Source: Pseudomonas anguilliseptica (lineage in GTDB: Bacteria; Pseudomonadota; Gammaproteobacteria; Pseudomonadales; Pseudomonadaceae). Taken from it: a DNA stretch of 64,000 nucleotides. Below the pieces are notes generated by a model that had not been told where the DNA came from, made no database searches, and worked only from the letters and a program-made list of their open reading frames with translations. Positions 53,398 through 62,786 of this stretch are shown here, piece by piece. The stretch is taken from positions 3,038,001 through 3,102,000 of the forward strand of contig NZ_FNSC01000001.1 in the NCBI RefSeq assembly GCF_900105355.1. The letters are read 5' to 3'. A program made the translations under genes and the position numbers. The stretch's first letter is position 1; every line of letters begins with the position of its first letter.

Positions 53398-54356
53398 GGG
53401 TGACTCTCTTGGCTCTGTTGGTGGCACTGGCGCGGTTGGCTGAGGGCCTGTTGCAACCAGTCGAGGATGTAGGCGGTGACTTCGTCGCGGTTGCTCTCGT
53501 TGAGCAGCTCATGACGCGCGTCGGGATAGAGTTTGACCTGTACGTGCTGGTTGCCGGCGGCGCTCAGAGCATTGCCCAGGTCCTGCTGACGACGGCCGTC
53601 GCTGACCGGGTCACAGGCGCCGCCAATCACCAGCAGCGGCAGGCTACTGTCGATCTGCGCAAGATTTTCCAGCGGGGTGATCTGTTGCAGCCCGCCGAGC
53701 AGGTCGACCCACAGCTGATTGCTGCAGCGGAAGCCGCACAGTGGATCGTTGATGTACTTGTCGACTTCCTGTGGGTCGCGGCTCAGCCAGTCGAAAGCGG
53801 TGCGGTTGGGCTTGAAGGCTTTGTTAAATGAGCCGAATGAAGCGAATTCGAGCAGGGCGCTGTAAGCCTGCGGGCCTTGTCGCCAGCGTTCGAAACGCGC
53901 TAGCAACTGGCCGGCGCGGTACAGCGCCACGGGCTGATAGTTGGAACCGGAAAGAATTGCGCCCTGCAGACTGCAGCTGTGTTGCATCAGGTAGGCCTGG
54001 CCGATGTAGCTGCCCATGCTGTGGCCGAGCAGGAAAATCGGCGTTTGCGGGTGAGTCTGGCGCATATGGTGGTTGAGGTTGGCCAGGTCATTGACCACCA
54101 GCTCCCAGCCCTTGCTGTCGGCATAGTGGCCGAGCAGGCCGTGCTCGGCGGTTTTGCCATGCCCGCGTTGGTCATGCGCGTAAACCTCGAAACCCTGCGC
54201 CACCAGTGCTTCGGCCAGGCGTGCATAACGCCCGCTGTGTTCGGCCATGCCGTGGGCGACCATCAGCAGCGCTTTTGGCGGCTGCTCGGCATACCAGCGG
54301 TTGACAAAGAGGGGCGCTGCATCGGTGCTGTTAAGCCAGAACGCTTGGTGGAGCAT
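53394..54356 (-). CDS. Alpha/beta hydrolase, monoacylglycerol-lipase-like
   Basis: 320 residues from the ATG at 54356. Serine aminopeptidase S33/lysophospholipase type: ALLMVAHGMAEHSGRYARLAEALVAQGFEVYAHDQRGHGKTAEHG, nucleophile elbow FLLGHSMGSYIGQAYL (Ser), acid in LLVIGGACDPVSDGRRQQ, and His in LYPDARHELLNESNRDEV. No signal peptide. Probably releases fatty acids; next gene is MaoC and the fadD pair is about 2 kb away. Translationally coupled to maoC. Confidence 0.88.
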   Translation of the reverse strand: MLHQAFWLNSTDAAPLFVNRWYAEQPPKALLMVAHGMAEHSGRYARLAEALVAQGFEVYAHDQRGHGKTAEHGLLGHYADSKGWELVVNDLANLNHHMRQTHPQTPIFLLGHSMGSYIGQAYLMQHSCSLQGAILSGSNYQPVALYRAGQLLARFERWRQGPQAYSALLEFASFGSFNKAFKPNRTAFDWLSRDPQEVDKYINDPLCGFRCSNQLWVDLLGGLQQITPLENLAQIDSSLPLLVIGGACDPVSDGRRQQDLGNALSAAGNQHVQVKLYPDARHELLNESNRDEVTAYILDWLQQALSQPRQCHQQSQESHP

Positions 54357-55118
54357 GGCGAATCCCTTAAGCCTGCAGAAGCTGCGCATTGTGCACCCCG
54401 CGCGGCGCGGCGCAAAGTCCGTGCGAGGTCAAGGGTTATGGCTGCGCAATATCTGCATATATTCGCCGCTGCTGTGTAGATCGCGCAGGCCCTGTTCAAA
54501 CACGACACTCCAGTCCAGCTCGCCGGGCTTTGCCGGAACAAAACCGACCAGCAGCGGGATGCGCTCCAGCACATTGCCGTGCCAGCTAAGCTTGCCGCGC
54601 AGCTGCTCATCGTTGGCGACCAGGTGATTACCGACGATGCGCTCCAGCAGCACCATGTCGAAACGCCGGGCATTCAGTTTGCGCAGGTTGCTGATGTCGT
54701 CCACGGCGTCTTCGAGGGTCAGGCCGGCATCGAGAATATGTTGCGGGTAACCGTAACCGCGCACTATGCCCAGGGTTTTGCCGCGCAGTTCCTGCAGCTG
54801 GTTGAACTGCAGCGGATAGCCGTCGCGGATAAACAACCCCAGCTCGCTGTAGAACAGCGGGCGCGAGGGTAGCAGGCCTTCTTCTTTCACTTCCTTGGGC
54901 CACAGTGCCAGGGCGCCCTGGTAGTTACCGTTACTCAGCTCTACGCGCGCTCGCGCCCAGGGCAGAAAGTCGATTTGCAGCGGATGGCCGCGCACGGCAA
55001 AGGCGCGACGCGTCAGGGCGACGATGCTGCCGCCATTGGGCAGCTGTTCAGAGCTGTAAGGAGGGTATTCCAGGGTGGCCATACGCAGTTGTGGCTGGGC
55101 CTGCGCGAATTGCGCAAA

Positions 55119-56310
55119 GGATGGTCTGAAAAAGACTTCCTGATTTTGGCAAAATATCCGCACTCCACCCGCCGAGTTTTCCGATGAAGCAGATGACCTT
55201 CGCCGACGCCGAGTACGCCGGCAAGCGCAAGCAGACCCGCAAAGAATTGTTCCTGATCGAGATGGATCGGGTAGTGCCATGGAAAGGGTTGATCGCTTTG
55301 ATCGAGCCGCATTATCCAAAGGGTGAAGGCGGCCGACCGTCCTATCCGCTGATGGCGATGCTGCGAGTGCATCTGATGCAAAACTGGTTCGGTTACAGCG
55401 ATCCGGCGATGGAAGAGGCGCTGTACGAGACCACCATCCTACGCCAGTTTGCCGGGCTGACTCTGGAGCGCATTCCTGACGAAACCACCATCCTCAACTT
55501 CCGCCGCTTGCTGGAAAAACACGAACTGGCTGCCGGCATCCTGGCCGTGATCAATGGCTACCTGGGTGACCGTGGTTTGTCGCTGCGCCAAGGCACCATC
55601 GTCGATGCCACGCTGATCAACGCGCCGAGTTCAACCAAGAACAAGAACGGTAAGCGTGACCCTGAGATGCACTCAACCAAGAAAGGCAATCAGTATTACT
55701 TCGGCATGAAGGCGCACATCGGGGTGGATGACGAGTCTGGCTTGGTGCACAGCGTGGTGGGTACTGCCGCCAACGTGGCGGATGTCACCCAGGTCGATAA
55801 GCTGCTGCACGGCGAGGAAAACATGGTGGGGGCCGATGCCGGATATACCGGTGTCGAGAAGCGCCCCGAGCATGAGGGCCGTCAAGTGATCTGGCAGGTT
55901 GCAGCACGGCGTAGCACTTACAAGAAACTCGGTAAGCGCAGCGCGCTGTACAAAGCCAAGCGCAAAATCGAGAAGGCCAAGGCCCAAGTGCGAGCCAAGG
56001 TCGAGCATCCGTTTCGGGTGATCAAGCGTCAGTTCGGTTATGTGAAGACGCGCTTCCGTGGCCTGGTCAAAAACACGGCGCAACTGGTGACTTTATTCGC
56101 GCTGTCAAATCTGTGGATGGCGCGCCGACATTTACTGACGAATGCAGGAGAGGTGCGCCCGTAATGCTGGAAATGGCTGCCGCGAGGTGCTCGCGGCGGC
56201 TAAAAACACAGAAATGAGCCGGTAATCTGATCGTTTTTGATCGATTTATCACTTTCGAAATCAGCAGAGGCTGACGTCAGCCAGAAATGCATGGCTACTT
56301 CAGAGGATCC
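55119..56310 (+). mobile_element. IS5-family insertion sequence with CAAA target duplication
   Basis: 1192 bases. Tips GGATGGTCTGAA (left) and, on the other strand at the right, GGATCCTCTGAA form imperfect inverted repeats (13 of 18 across a longer stretch). CAAA stands on both sides, at 55115-55118 and 56311-56314. The disrupted coding frame is restored exactly when one CAAA is kept, which fixes the ends. Confidence 0.92.
55184..56164 (+). CDS. IS5-family transposase
   Basis: 326 residues. It has the N-terminal DUF772-type domain (MKQMTFADAEYAGKRKQTRK, PLMAMLRVHLMQNWFGYSDPAMEEALYE) and DDE core: IVDATLINAPSS (Asp), VGADAGYTGVEKR (Asp) and RAKVEHPFRVIKRQFGYVKTRFRGL, which is the Y/R-E-K signature of IS5. 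Complete and without frame faults, so possibly active. Transcription points towards fadD2. Confidence 0.94.
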   Translation: MKQMTFADAEYAGKRKQTRKELFLIEMDRVVPWKGLIALIEPHYPKGEGGRPSYPLMAMLRVHLMQNWFGYSDPAMEEALYETTILRQFAGLTLERIPDETTILNFRRLLEKHELAAGILAVINGYLGDRGLSLRQGTIVDATLINAPSSTKNKNGKRDPEMHSTKKGNQYYFGMKAHIGVDDESGLVHSVVGTAANVADVTQVDKLLHGEENMVGADAGYTGVEKRPEHEGRQVIWQVAARRSTYKKLGKRSALYKAKRKIEKAKAQVRAKVEHPFRVIKRQFGYVKTRFRGLVKNTAQLVTLFALSNLWMARRHLLTNAGEVRP

Positions 56311-56538
56311 CAAAGAGAAACAGCAGGGTTGCAGCGAATAGAACGATAGGCATGGAGAGCCGTCAGCGCAGGGTGCAGATTGGTTATAGGCGGCGCGGCA
56401 GGATAGTTCCACAGGGAGCGGCAAGATTCAGTGCGTCAATGACGCTGTCCGGCTATTTGCCTGTTTGGCGTTAGCTGTTAACGTCCAGCCAACTCCGCAG
56501 CGCGGATCAGACCATCTCAGGGCAAGAGGATAAAAATA

Positions 56539-58226
56539 ATGCAGCCTGATTTCTGGAGCGACAAACGCCCGGCCGGCGTACCCACTGACATCGACCTGGG
56601 GCTTACAAATCGGTTATTGAGGTGTTCGAGCGCTCGTGCAAGAAGTTCGCCGACCGGCCCGCTTTCAGTAACCTGGGTGTAACCCTGACCTATGCCGAGC
56701 TTGATCGGCTCTCGGCGGCCTTTGCCGCCTACCTGCAAAAGCACACCGATCTACAGCCGGGCGAGCGCATCGCCGTGCAGATGCCCAACGTGCTGCAGTA
56801 CCCGATTGCCGTGTTCGGCGCGATGCGTGCCGGGCTGATTGTGGTCAACACCAACCCGTTGTACACCGCGCGCGAGATGCGTCACCAGTTCAAGGATGCC
56901 GGCGTGCGTGCGCTGGTGTACCTGAACATGTTCGGCAAGCTGGTGCAGGACGTACTGCCGGATACCGAGATCGATTACCTGATCGAAGCCAAGATGGGTG
57001 ACCTGCTGCCAAGCCTCAAGGGCTGGTTGGTCAACACTGTGGTGAAGAAGGTCAAGAAGATGGTTCCTGACTACCACCTGCCGCAGGCAGTGGGCTTCAA
57101 GGATGCGCTCAAGCAGGGCCAGGGCCATGCGCTGAAGCCGGTCAAGGTCGGCCAGGAAGACATCGCCGTGTTGCAATACACCGGCGGCACCACCGGTGTG
57201 GCCAAGGGCGCGATGCTTACCCACGGCAACCTGGTGGCCAATATGCTGCAAGTCGATGCCTGTCTGTCGCAGCTGGGCAACGATGGCACCCCGCTGATGA
57301 AGCAGGGCCAGGAAATCATGATTGCGCCGCTGCCGCTTTACCATATCTATGCCTTCACCGCGAACTGCATGTGCATGATGGTTAACGGCAACCACAACGT
57401 GCTGATCACCAACCCGCGCGACATTCCCGGCTTCGTCAAGGAATTGGGCAAGTGGCAGTTCTCCGCGCTGCTGGGGCTTAACACGCTGTTTGTCGCGCTG
57501 ATGGACAACCCCGACTTCAAGAACCTGGATTTCTCCCATTTCAAATTGACCAACTCCGGCGGCACGGCGCTGGTCAAGGCCACAGCCGAGCGCTGGCAGG
57601 CCATGACCGGTTGTCCGGTGACTGAAGGCTATGGCCTGACCGAAACCTCGCCGGTAGCCAGTACCAACCCCTACGGTGACAAGGTTCGCCTTGGGACGGT
57701 CGGCATCCCTGTTCCGGGTACGGCGTTCAAGGTGATCGATGATGACGGCGTCGAGCAGCCTCTGGGCGAACGCGGCGAGCTGTGCATCAAGGGGCCGCAG
57801 GTGATGAAAGGCTACTGGCAGCGCGAGGAAGCGACCGCTGAAGTGCTGGATGCCGAAGGCTGGTTCAAAACCGGTGATGTGGCGGTGATCGATCCGGATG
57901 GCTTTGTACGCATCGTCGACCGCAAGAAGGGCATGATCATCGTTTCCGGCTTCAACGTGTACCCCAACGAGATCGAGGATGTGGTCATGGCCCACCCGAA
58001 AGTCGCCAGTTGCGCGGCCATCGGTGTGCCGGACGAGAAGTCCGGGGAAGTGGTCAAACTGTTTGTGGTGGCGCGTGACAGCAGCCTCAACGCCGATGAA
58101 CTGAAGGCCTACTGCAAGGAGAATTTCACCGGCTACAAGGTGCCCAAGCAGATCGTTTTCCGTGATTCGCTGCCGATGACCCCGGTCGGCAAGATTCTGC
58201 GTCGCGAGCTGCGCGATATCGCCTGA
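56539..58226 (+). pseudogene. fadD2: Long-chain acyl-CoA synthetase FadD2, -1 frameshift near the start
   Basis: Activates fatty acids to acyl-CoA; membrane-associated. The ATG at 56539 (AGAGGA upstream) reads MQPDFWSDKRPAGVPTDIDL and leaves frame in the run at 56598-56601: CTGGGGCTTAC has four G where five would give G-A-Y-K-S-V-I-E-V. From 56622 the proper frame runs FERSCKKFADRPAFSNLGVTLTY, AMP motif YTGGTTGVAKGAM, GYGLTETSP, and KTGDVAVIDPDG to FRDSLPMTPVGKILRRELRDIA. About 560 residues if repaired. An ATG at 56622 could give a form lacking 28 residues. Confidence 0.9.
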
Positions 58227-58609
58227 TCGTTTCAAGGCCGTGACTGTTTCAGCGCATACCGCAGTGGCAATGGCGGGTGCGCTGAAATCCCTTCCGTCGC
58301 TGCGCAACGGCTATAGTCCGCCGGTTTCAGCGAAATTATGAAAATGACTGATTATTGAGTTGTGGTCACTTTTGTGACTGTTGCGGCGCTTATTGGTGCT
58401 AGTCGCTGTTTGGCAAAGCTGCTACTCTCGGGCGGCTTTTTTGTGATCCACCATCCATAGTGATCCGCCTTTTGGGCCGTCGCTGTATGACGTCAAAAAT
58501 TGCTCACGGCAATTTTTTTGCCGTTCAAGTCGCAGAAAACACGTAAATCTACAATAAACAACCGTCTACGCGCGGTGAAGATCAAGCTGTTGCTGAGGAG
58601 TGGGCTTCC
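58227..58609. other. Intergenic region between fadD2 and fadD1
   Basis: 383 bases without a gene. It starts GC-rich, becomes AT-rich around 58330-58380, and includes CGGGCGGCTTTTTTG near 58432 and a perfect hairpin with U-run at 58495-58519. A fadD1 promoter probably lies in this gap; I could not place a PsrA or FadR site with confidence. Confidence 0.45.
58495..58519 (+). terminator. Terminator-like hairpin upstream of fadD1
   Basis: AAAAATTGC pairs with GCAATTTTT around TCACG and ends in TT, then G. It is AT-rich, 9 bp, and lies about 90 bases before the fadD1 start. It could be an attenuator in the fadD1 leader or a terminator of read-through from fadD2. Confidence 0.5.
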
Positions 58610-60298
58610 ATGACCGAAAACTTTTGGAAGGATAAGTATCCCGTTGGGATTGCTGCCGAAATCAATCCTGACCAGTACCCGAACATCCAGGCGGTACTGA
58701 AAGAGTCCTGCCAACGCTTCGCCGACAAGCCAGCTTTCAGCAATATGGGTAAAACCATTACCTACGGTGAGCTGTACGAGTTGTCCGGCATCTTTGCCGC
58801 CTACTTGCAGCAGAACACCGACCTGCAGCCCGGCGACCGTATCGCCGTGCAACTGCCCAACGTGCTGCAGTACCCGATTGTGGTCTTCGGTGCTCTGCGC
58901 GCCGGTCTGGTGGTGGTCAACACCAACCCGCTGTATACCGCGCGGGAAATGGAACACCAATTCAACGATTCTGGCGCCAAGGCCCTAGTCAGCCTGGCCA
59001 ACATGGCCCATCTGGCCGAGCAGGTACTGCCGAAAACCGGGATCAAGACGGTTATCATCACCGAAGTCGGTGACATGCTTTCGCCCCTCAAGCGCCTGCT
59101 GGTCAACAGCGTGGTCAAGCATGTGAAGAAGATGGTGCCGGCTTACAACTTGCCGCAAGCCGTTAAATTCACTGCGGCCATGGCCAAAGGCCGTGGCCAG
59201 GCACCCAAGGATGCCGCGCCGAACAATGGCGATATCGCCGTGCTGCAATACACCGGCGGCACCACCGGCGTGGCCAAGGGCGCGATGCTCACCCATCGCA
59301 ACCTGATCGCCAACATGCTGCAGGTCAAGGCACTGATGGGCTCGGAAATGAGCGAAGGCAGCGAAGTGCTGATCGCGCCATTGCCGCTGTACCACATCTA
59401 CGCCTTCACCTTCCATTGCATGGCGATGATGCTGATTGGTGGGCACAACGTGCTGATCACCAACCCGCGTGATCTACCAGCCATGACCAAGGACCTGGCC
59501 AAGTACAAGTTCACCGGTTTTGTCGGCCTCAACACCCTGTTCGTTGCCCTGTGCAACAACGAGGACTTCCGCAAGCTGGACTTCTCCACCCTGAAGGCCA
59601 CCTTCTCCGGCGGCATGGCACTGCAACTGGCAACCGCCGAGCGTTGGAAGCAGGTGACTGGTTGCTCGATCTGCGAAGGCTTCGGCATGACCGAAACCAG
59701 CCCGGTGGCTTCGGCCAACCCGTTCAGCAATATCCAGATCGGCACCATCGGTATTCCGGTGCCGTCGACCGTTTGTAAGGTAATCGACGACGAAGGCGTC
59801 GAGCAGCCACTGGGTTCGATTGGCGAGCTGTGCGTAAAAGGCCCGCAGGTGATGAAGGGCTACTGGCAGCGCCAGGAAGCCACCGACGAAATCCTCGACG
59901 CCGAGGGCTGGTTGAAGACCGGCGATATCGCGGTGATCCAGGAAGACGGTTACATGCGTATCGTCGACCGCAAGAAGGACATGATTCTGGTGTCCGGCTT
60001 CAACGTCTACCCGAACGAGCTGGAAGATGTGCTGGCCACGCTGCCAGGCGTGCTGCAGTGTGCGGCCATCGGTGTGCCGGACGAGAAATCGGGCGAAGCG
60101 ATCAAGATCTTCGTGGTGGTCAAACCGGGTGAAACCCTGACCAAAGAGCAGGTCATGGAGCACATGCGCGCCAACGTCACCGGTTACAAGGTGCCGAAAG
60201 CCGTAGAGTTCCGCGATGTGCTGCCGACCACCAACGTCGGCAAGATCCTGCGCCGCGAACTGCGTGACGAAGAGCTGAAGAAACTGGGCAAGAAATAA
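58610..60298 (+). CDS. fadD1: Long-chain acyl-CoA synthetase FadD1
   Basis: 562 residues. MTENFWKDKYPVGIAAEINP is the typical N-terminus; GAGGAG lies nine bases before the ATG. Adenylation motifs: YTGGTTGVAKGAMLTHRNL, FGMTETSPVASANP, LKTGDIAVIQEDGYMRIVDRKKDMILVSGFNVYPNELED (FACS signature) and the C-terminal Lys in TTNVGKILRRELRDEE. Close paralogue of fadD2 just upstream, as in P. aeruginosa. Membrane-associated; feeds beta-oxidation. A strong terminator follows. Confidence 0.96.
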   Translation: MTENFWKDKYPVGIAAEINPDQYPNIQAVLKESCQRFADKPAFSNMGKTITYGELYELSGIFAAYLQQNTDLQPGDRIAVQLPNVLQYPIVVFGALRAGLVVVNTNPLYTAREMEHQFNDSGAKALVSLANMAHLAEQVLPKTGIKTVIITEVGDMLSPLKRLLVNSVVKHVKKMVPAYNLPQAVKFTAAMAKGRGQAPKDAAPNNGDIAVLQYTGGTTGVAKGAMLTHRNLIANMLQVKALMGSEMSEGSEVLIAPLPLYHIYAFTFHCMAMMLIGGHNVLITNPRDLPAMTKDLAKYKFTGFVGLNTLFVALCNNEDFRKLDFSTLKATFSGGMALQLATAERWKQVTGCSICEGFGMTETSPVASANPFSNIQIGTIGIPVPSTVCKVIDDEGVEQPLGSIGELCVKGPQVMKGYWQRQEATDEILDAEGWLKTGDIAVIQEDGYMRIVDRKKDMILVSGFNVYPNELEDVLATLPGVLQCAAIGVPDEKSGEAIKIFVVVKPGETLTKEQVMEHMRANVTGYKVPKAVEFRDVLPTTNVGKILRRELRDEELKKLGKK

Positions 60299-60312
60299 CC
60301 GCCCGGTAAAAC

Positions 60313-60340
60313 AAAACCCCGCATTGGCGGGGTTTTTTGT
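60313..60340 (+). terminator. Terminator of fadD1
   Basis: AAAACCCCGC-ATTG-GCGGGGTTTTTT, 14 bases after the fadD1 stop. Its U-runs on both strands make it bidirectional, also serving the convergent small gene ending at 60362. Confidence 0.93.
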
Positions 60341-60361
60341 GCTTGGTTGAAAACCGCTCGG

Positions 60362-60733
60362 TCAGCCGGTGCGCCAGGTGATTTCCTCCACCCCATCGGC
60401 GCTGATGCGCATCCAACGGTCGGCTTGTTCATCGCTTTCTTCTTCCTGCCAGCCGCCCGGCGCGCAGCGCACTTCGACATTCAGTGCGGCGAAGGCGGCC
60501 TGGGCGCAGGCCAGGTCGTCGGCCCAGGGCGTGGCGTCGCTTTCCAGGAACAGGCTGTGCCATTTGCCGACTGCCTTGGGCAGCCAGGTGACGGGCACAT
60601 CACCGGCCATGCACTTGAAGGTCTGGCCTTTCTGCTGCCAGGGCGTGCAGCGGCCCAGTGCGTTGTTCAGCCACTCGCCGATGGCGGTGTGGTCGGCATC
60701 TTTCAGGTAAATCTCGATATCCGGTTGGCGCAT
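60362..60733 (-). CDS. Conserved Pseudomonas protein of unknown function
   Basis: 123 residues from the ATG at 60733; an ATG two codons upstream (60739) is closer to the GAGAG site and equally possible. No known domain recognised. It starts MRQPDIEIYLKDADHTAIGEWLNNALGRC, has CMAGDVPVTWLPKAVGKWHSLFLESDATPWADDLACA and ends GWQEEESDEQADRWMRISADGVEEITWRTG. Acidic, Trp-rich, no signal peptide, so cytosolic. It follows rlmA with overlap or no gap, probably in one transcript. Confidence 0.8.
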   Translation of the reverse strand: MRQPDIEIYLKDADHTAIGEWLNNALGRCTPWQQKGQTFKCMAGDVPVTWLPKAVGKWHSLFLESDATPWADDLACAQAAFAALNVEVRCAPGGWQEEESDEQADRWMRISADGVEEITWRTG

Positions 60734-60735
60734 GG

Positions 60736-61542
60736 TCATAGTCTCTCGATCCAGTCGTAGCGGATGGCGACAGTCACGTCGCAGGGTTCGGCGATCACCG
60801 CCGCGCGGCGTTCGGCACTGGCACGCCAGCCGTGTGGGGTCATGGCCAGCAGGTCAGCACGGGCTTCGCTGCTGGACAGATGCAGATTGAACGTGAGTGT
60901 TTCGCTGTGAGCCAGGCGCATGCCCTCGGGGATCAGCTCCAGATGCTTCTGATCATCGTAGTCGCGCACTTCGTCATACAGCTTCTGCCGTAACTCCATC
61001 AGATGCTCACGGGTCGGGCCCATGCGCAGCAGGCCGCCACCGGGGGCGAGCAGGCGCTTGGCTTCCTGCCAGTCGAGTGGGCTGAAGACGCTGGCTAGCA
61101 GTTGGCAGCTGGCGTCACTCAGCGGCACGCGCGCCATGCTCGCCACCAGCCAGTTGAGCTGGGGCGCACGTTTGCAGGCGCGTTTGACTGCTTCGCGTGA
61201 GATGTCCAGGGCGTAGCCGTCGGTCTGCGGCAGGGCGTCGGCGATCTGCGCAGTGTAGTAACCCTCACCGCAACCAATATCCAGCCAGCGCGCCGGGCTA
61301 TAACGGGCCGCCAGTTCGGCCAGGCGTTTGGCCAGTGGCGCGTAATGGCCGCCTTCGAGAAAGCGCCGCCGCGCCTCGACCATGGCGGCGTTGTCGCCCG
61401 GATCGCGGCTGTTTTTGTGCTGCACCGGCAACAGGTTCAAGTAACCCTGGCGCGCGCGGTCAAAACGGTGGTTGGCCGGGCAGGCGACGCCGTTGTCGAG
61501 CGTCTGCAAGGCTGCCTGGCAGATCGGGCAGATCAGACTCAT
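60736..61542 (-). CDS. rlmA: 23S rRNA (guanine-N1)-methyltransferase RlmA
   Basis: 268 residues. Methylates G745 of 23S rRNA (E. coli number). The N-terminal zinc site reads [38 protein letters not shown]. The SAM motif is [17 protein letters not shown] (about 87-103), later [18 protein letters not shown]. It ends [13 protein letters not shown]. Its start overlaps the dapE stop by four bases (ATGA). The order rlmA-dapE-ndvB is the one I recall from P. aeruginosa. Confidence 0.93.
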   Translation of the reverse strand: MSLICPICQAALQTLDNGVACPANHRFDRARQGYLNLLPVQHKNSRDPGDNAAMVEARRRFLEGGHYAPLAKRLAELAARYSPARWLDIGCGEGYYTAQIADALPQTDGYALDISREAVKRACKRAPQLNWLVASMARVPLSDASCQLLASVFSPLDWQEAKRLLAPGGGLLRMGPTREHLMELRQKLYDEVRDYDDQKHLELIPEGMRLAHSETLTFNLHLSSSEARADLLAMTPHGWRASAERRAAVIAEPCDVTVAIRYDWIERL

Positions 61543-62693
61543 GCGAGCAGATTGACCAGGGTTTGATAATAGATTTCGGTCAGCACATCCAGATCACTGG
61601 CCAGTACACGTTCGTCGACCTGGTGGATGGTGGCGTTGACCGGGCCGAGTTCGACCACCTGGGTGCCGAGGGTGGCGATAAAGCGCCCGTCGGAGGTGCC
61701 GCCGCTGGTCGATGGCTTGGTGTCGCGGCCGGTGACCGCCTTGATGCTGGCCGCTACGGCGTCGAGCAATGCACCCGGCTCGGTGAGGAAGGGCAGGCCG
61801 GAGAGCGCCCAGTCCAGCTCGAAATCCAGGCCGTGCTTGTTGAGGATGGCCTCAACACGCTGCTGCAGCCCCTCGACCGTCGATTCGGTAGAGAAGCGGA
61901 AGTTGAAGATGGCCTTCAGTTCACCCGGAATCACGTTGGTCGCGCCGGTGCCGGCGTTGAGGTTGGAGATCTGGAAGCTGGTGGGCGGGAAGAAGGCGTT
62001 GCCGTCATCCCAGTGCTCGGCGGCCAGTTCGGCCAGGGCCGGTGCGGCCAGGTGAATCGGGTTGCGGGCCAGGTGCGGGTAGGCCACGTGGCCTTGCTTG
62101 CCGCGTACGGTGAGGGTGCAGCCAAGCGAGCCGCGGCGGCCGTTCTTCACCACGTCGCCGACCAGGGTGGTGCTCGATGGTTCGCCGACGATGCACCAGT
62201 CCAGGCGCTCGTTACGTTCGCGCAGGCGTTCAACCACAGCCTTGGTGCCGTGGTGCGCCGGGCCTTCTTCATCACTGGTGATCAGAAAGGCGATACGGCC
62301 TTTGTGGTCCGGGTATTCGGCGACAAAGCGTTCAACGGCGATGATCATCGACGCCAAGCTGCCTTTCATGTCCGCCGCGCCACGGCCACAGAGCATGCCG
62401 TTTTCATCAATCAGTGCATCGAACGGCTGGTGCTGCCAGTTGTGTACTGGGCCGGTGGGCACCACATCGGTGTGCCCGGCAAAGCACAGTACGGGGCCCT
62501 CTTGGCTGCCGTGGCTGGCCCAGAAGTTGTCCACTTCTTCGATACGCATCGGCTCGATGGTGAAACCGCAGGCGGCAAGGCGGCGCGTCATCTGCTCCTG
62601 GCAGCCTTCATCAAGCGGCGTGACGGAAGGACGACGAATCAGCTCGCAGGCAAGCTCCAGCGTCGGGGAGAGGGGCGTGGCGTTGGCGGTCAT
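61539..62693 (-). CDS. dapE: Succinyl-diaminopimelate desuccinylase
   Basis: 384 residues, dimeric two-zinc M20 peptidase-family enzyme of lysine and peptidoglycan precursor synthesis. Metal site blocks: [15 protein letters not shown] (His, bridging Asp nearby in [16 protein letters not shown]), [13 protein letters not shown] (general-base Glu and metal Glu). Dimer domain with [21 protein letters not shown]. It ends [19 protein letters not shown] with the last His ligand. Essential gene in most bacteria. No frame fault. It is coupled to rlmA by overlap. Confidence 0.96.
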   Translation of the reverse strand: MTANATPLSPTLELACELIRRPSVTPLDEGCQEQMTRRLAACGFTIEPMRIEEVDNFWASHGSQEGPVLCFAGHTDVVPTGPVHNWQHQPFDALIDENGMLCGRGAADMKGSLASMIIAVERFVAEYPDHKGRIAFLITSDEEGPAHHGTKAVVERLRERNERLDWCIVGEPSSTTLVGDVVKNGRRGSLGCTLTVRGKQGHVAYPHLARNPIHLAAPALAELAAEHWDDGNAFFPPTSFQISNLNAGTGATNVIPGELKAIFNFRFSTESTVEGLQQRVEAILNKHGLDFELDWALSGLPFLTEPGALLDAVAASIKAVTGRDTKPSTSGGTSDGRFIATLGTQVVELGPVNATIHQVDERVLASDLDVLTEIYYQTLVNLLA

Positions 62694-62735
62694 TGCGGCT
62701 CCAAGGCGGCATCAAGCGGAAAGGCCGCCATCTTA

Positions 62736-62763
62736 AAGCAAAACGGCGGCCATTGGCCGCCGT
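62736..62763 (-). terminator. Terminator between ndvB and dapE
   Basis: On the minus strand ACGGCGGCC-AAT-GGCCGCCGT is followed by TTTTGCTTT. It begins 24 bases after the ndvB stop, so dapE has its own promoter in the short gap 62694-62735. Confidence 0.85.
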
Positions 62764-62786
62764 CTGGCATTCAAGCCCGCCTGTAA

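Larger units (their letters stand above)
54429..56353 (-). pseudogene. Periplasmic substrate-binding protein split by an IS5 element
   Basis: The 3' part at 54429-55118 encodes QFAQAQPQLRMATLEYPPYS, then LGIVRGYGYPQHILDAGLTL and QGLRDLHSSGEYMQILR, an SBP family 3 protein. The 5' part lies beyond the IS at 56315-56353 and reads MPIVLFAATLLFLF. Joining both across one CAAA copy gives MPIVLFAATLLFLFAQFAQA, a complete signal peptide with cleavage after AQA. The intact gene had about 240 residues. Now it has no proper start or export signal. Similar in layout to the protein at 30027-30782; no transporter genes nearby. Confidence 0.9.
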
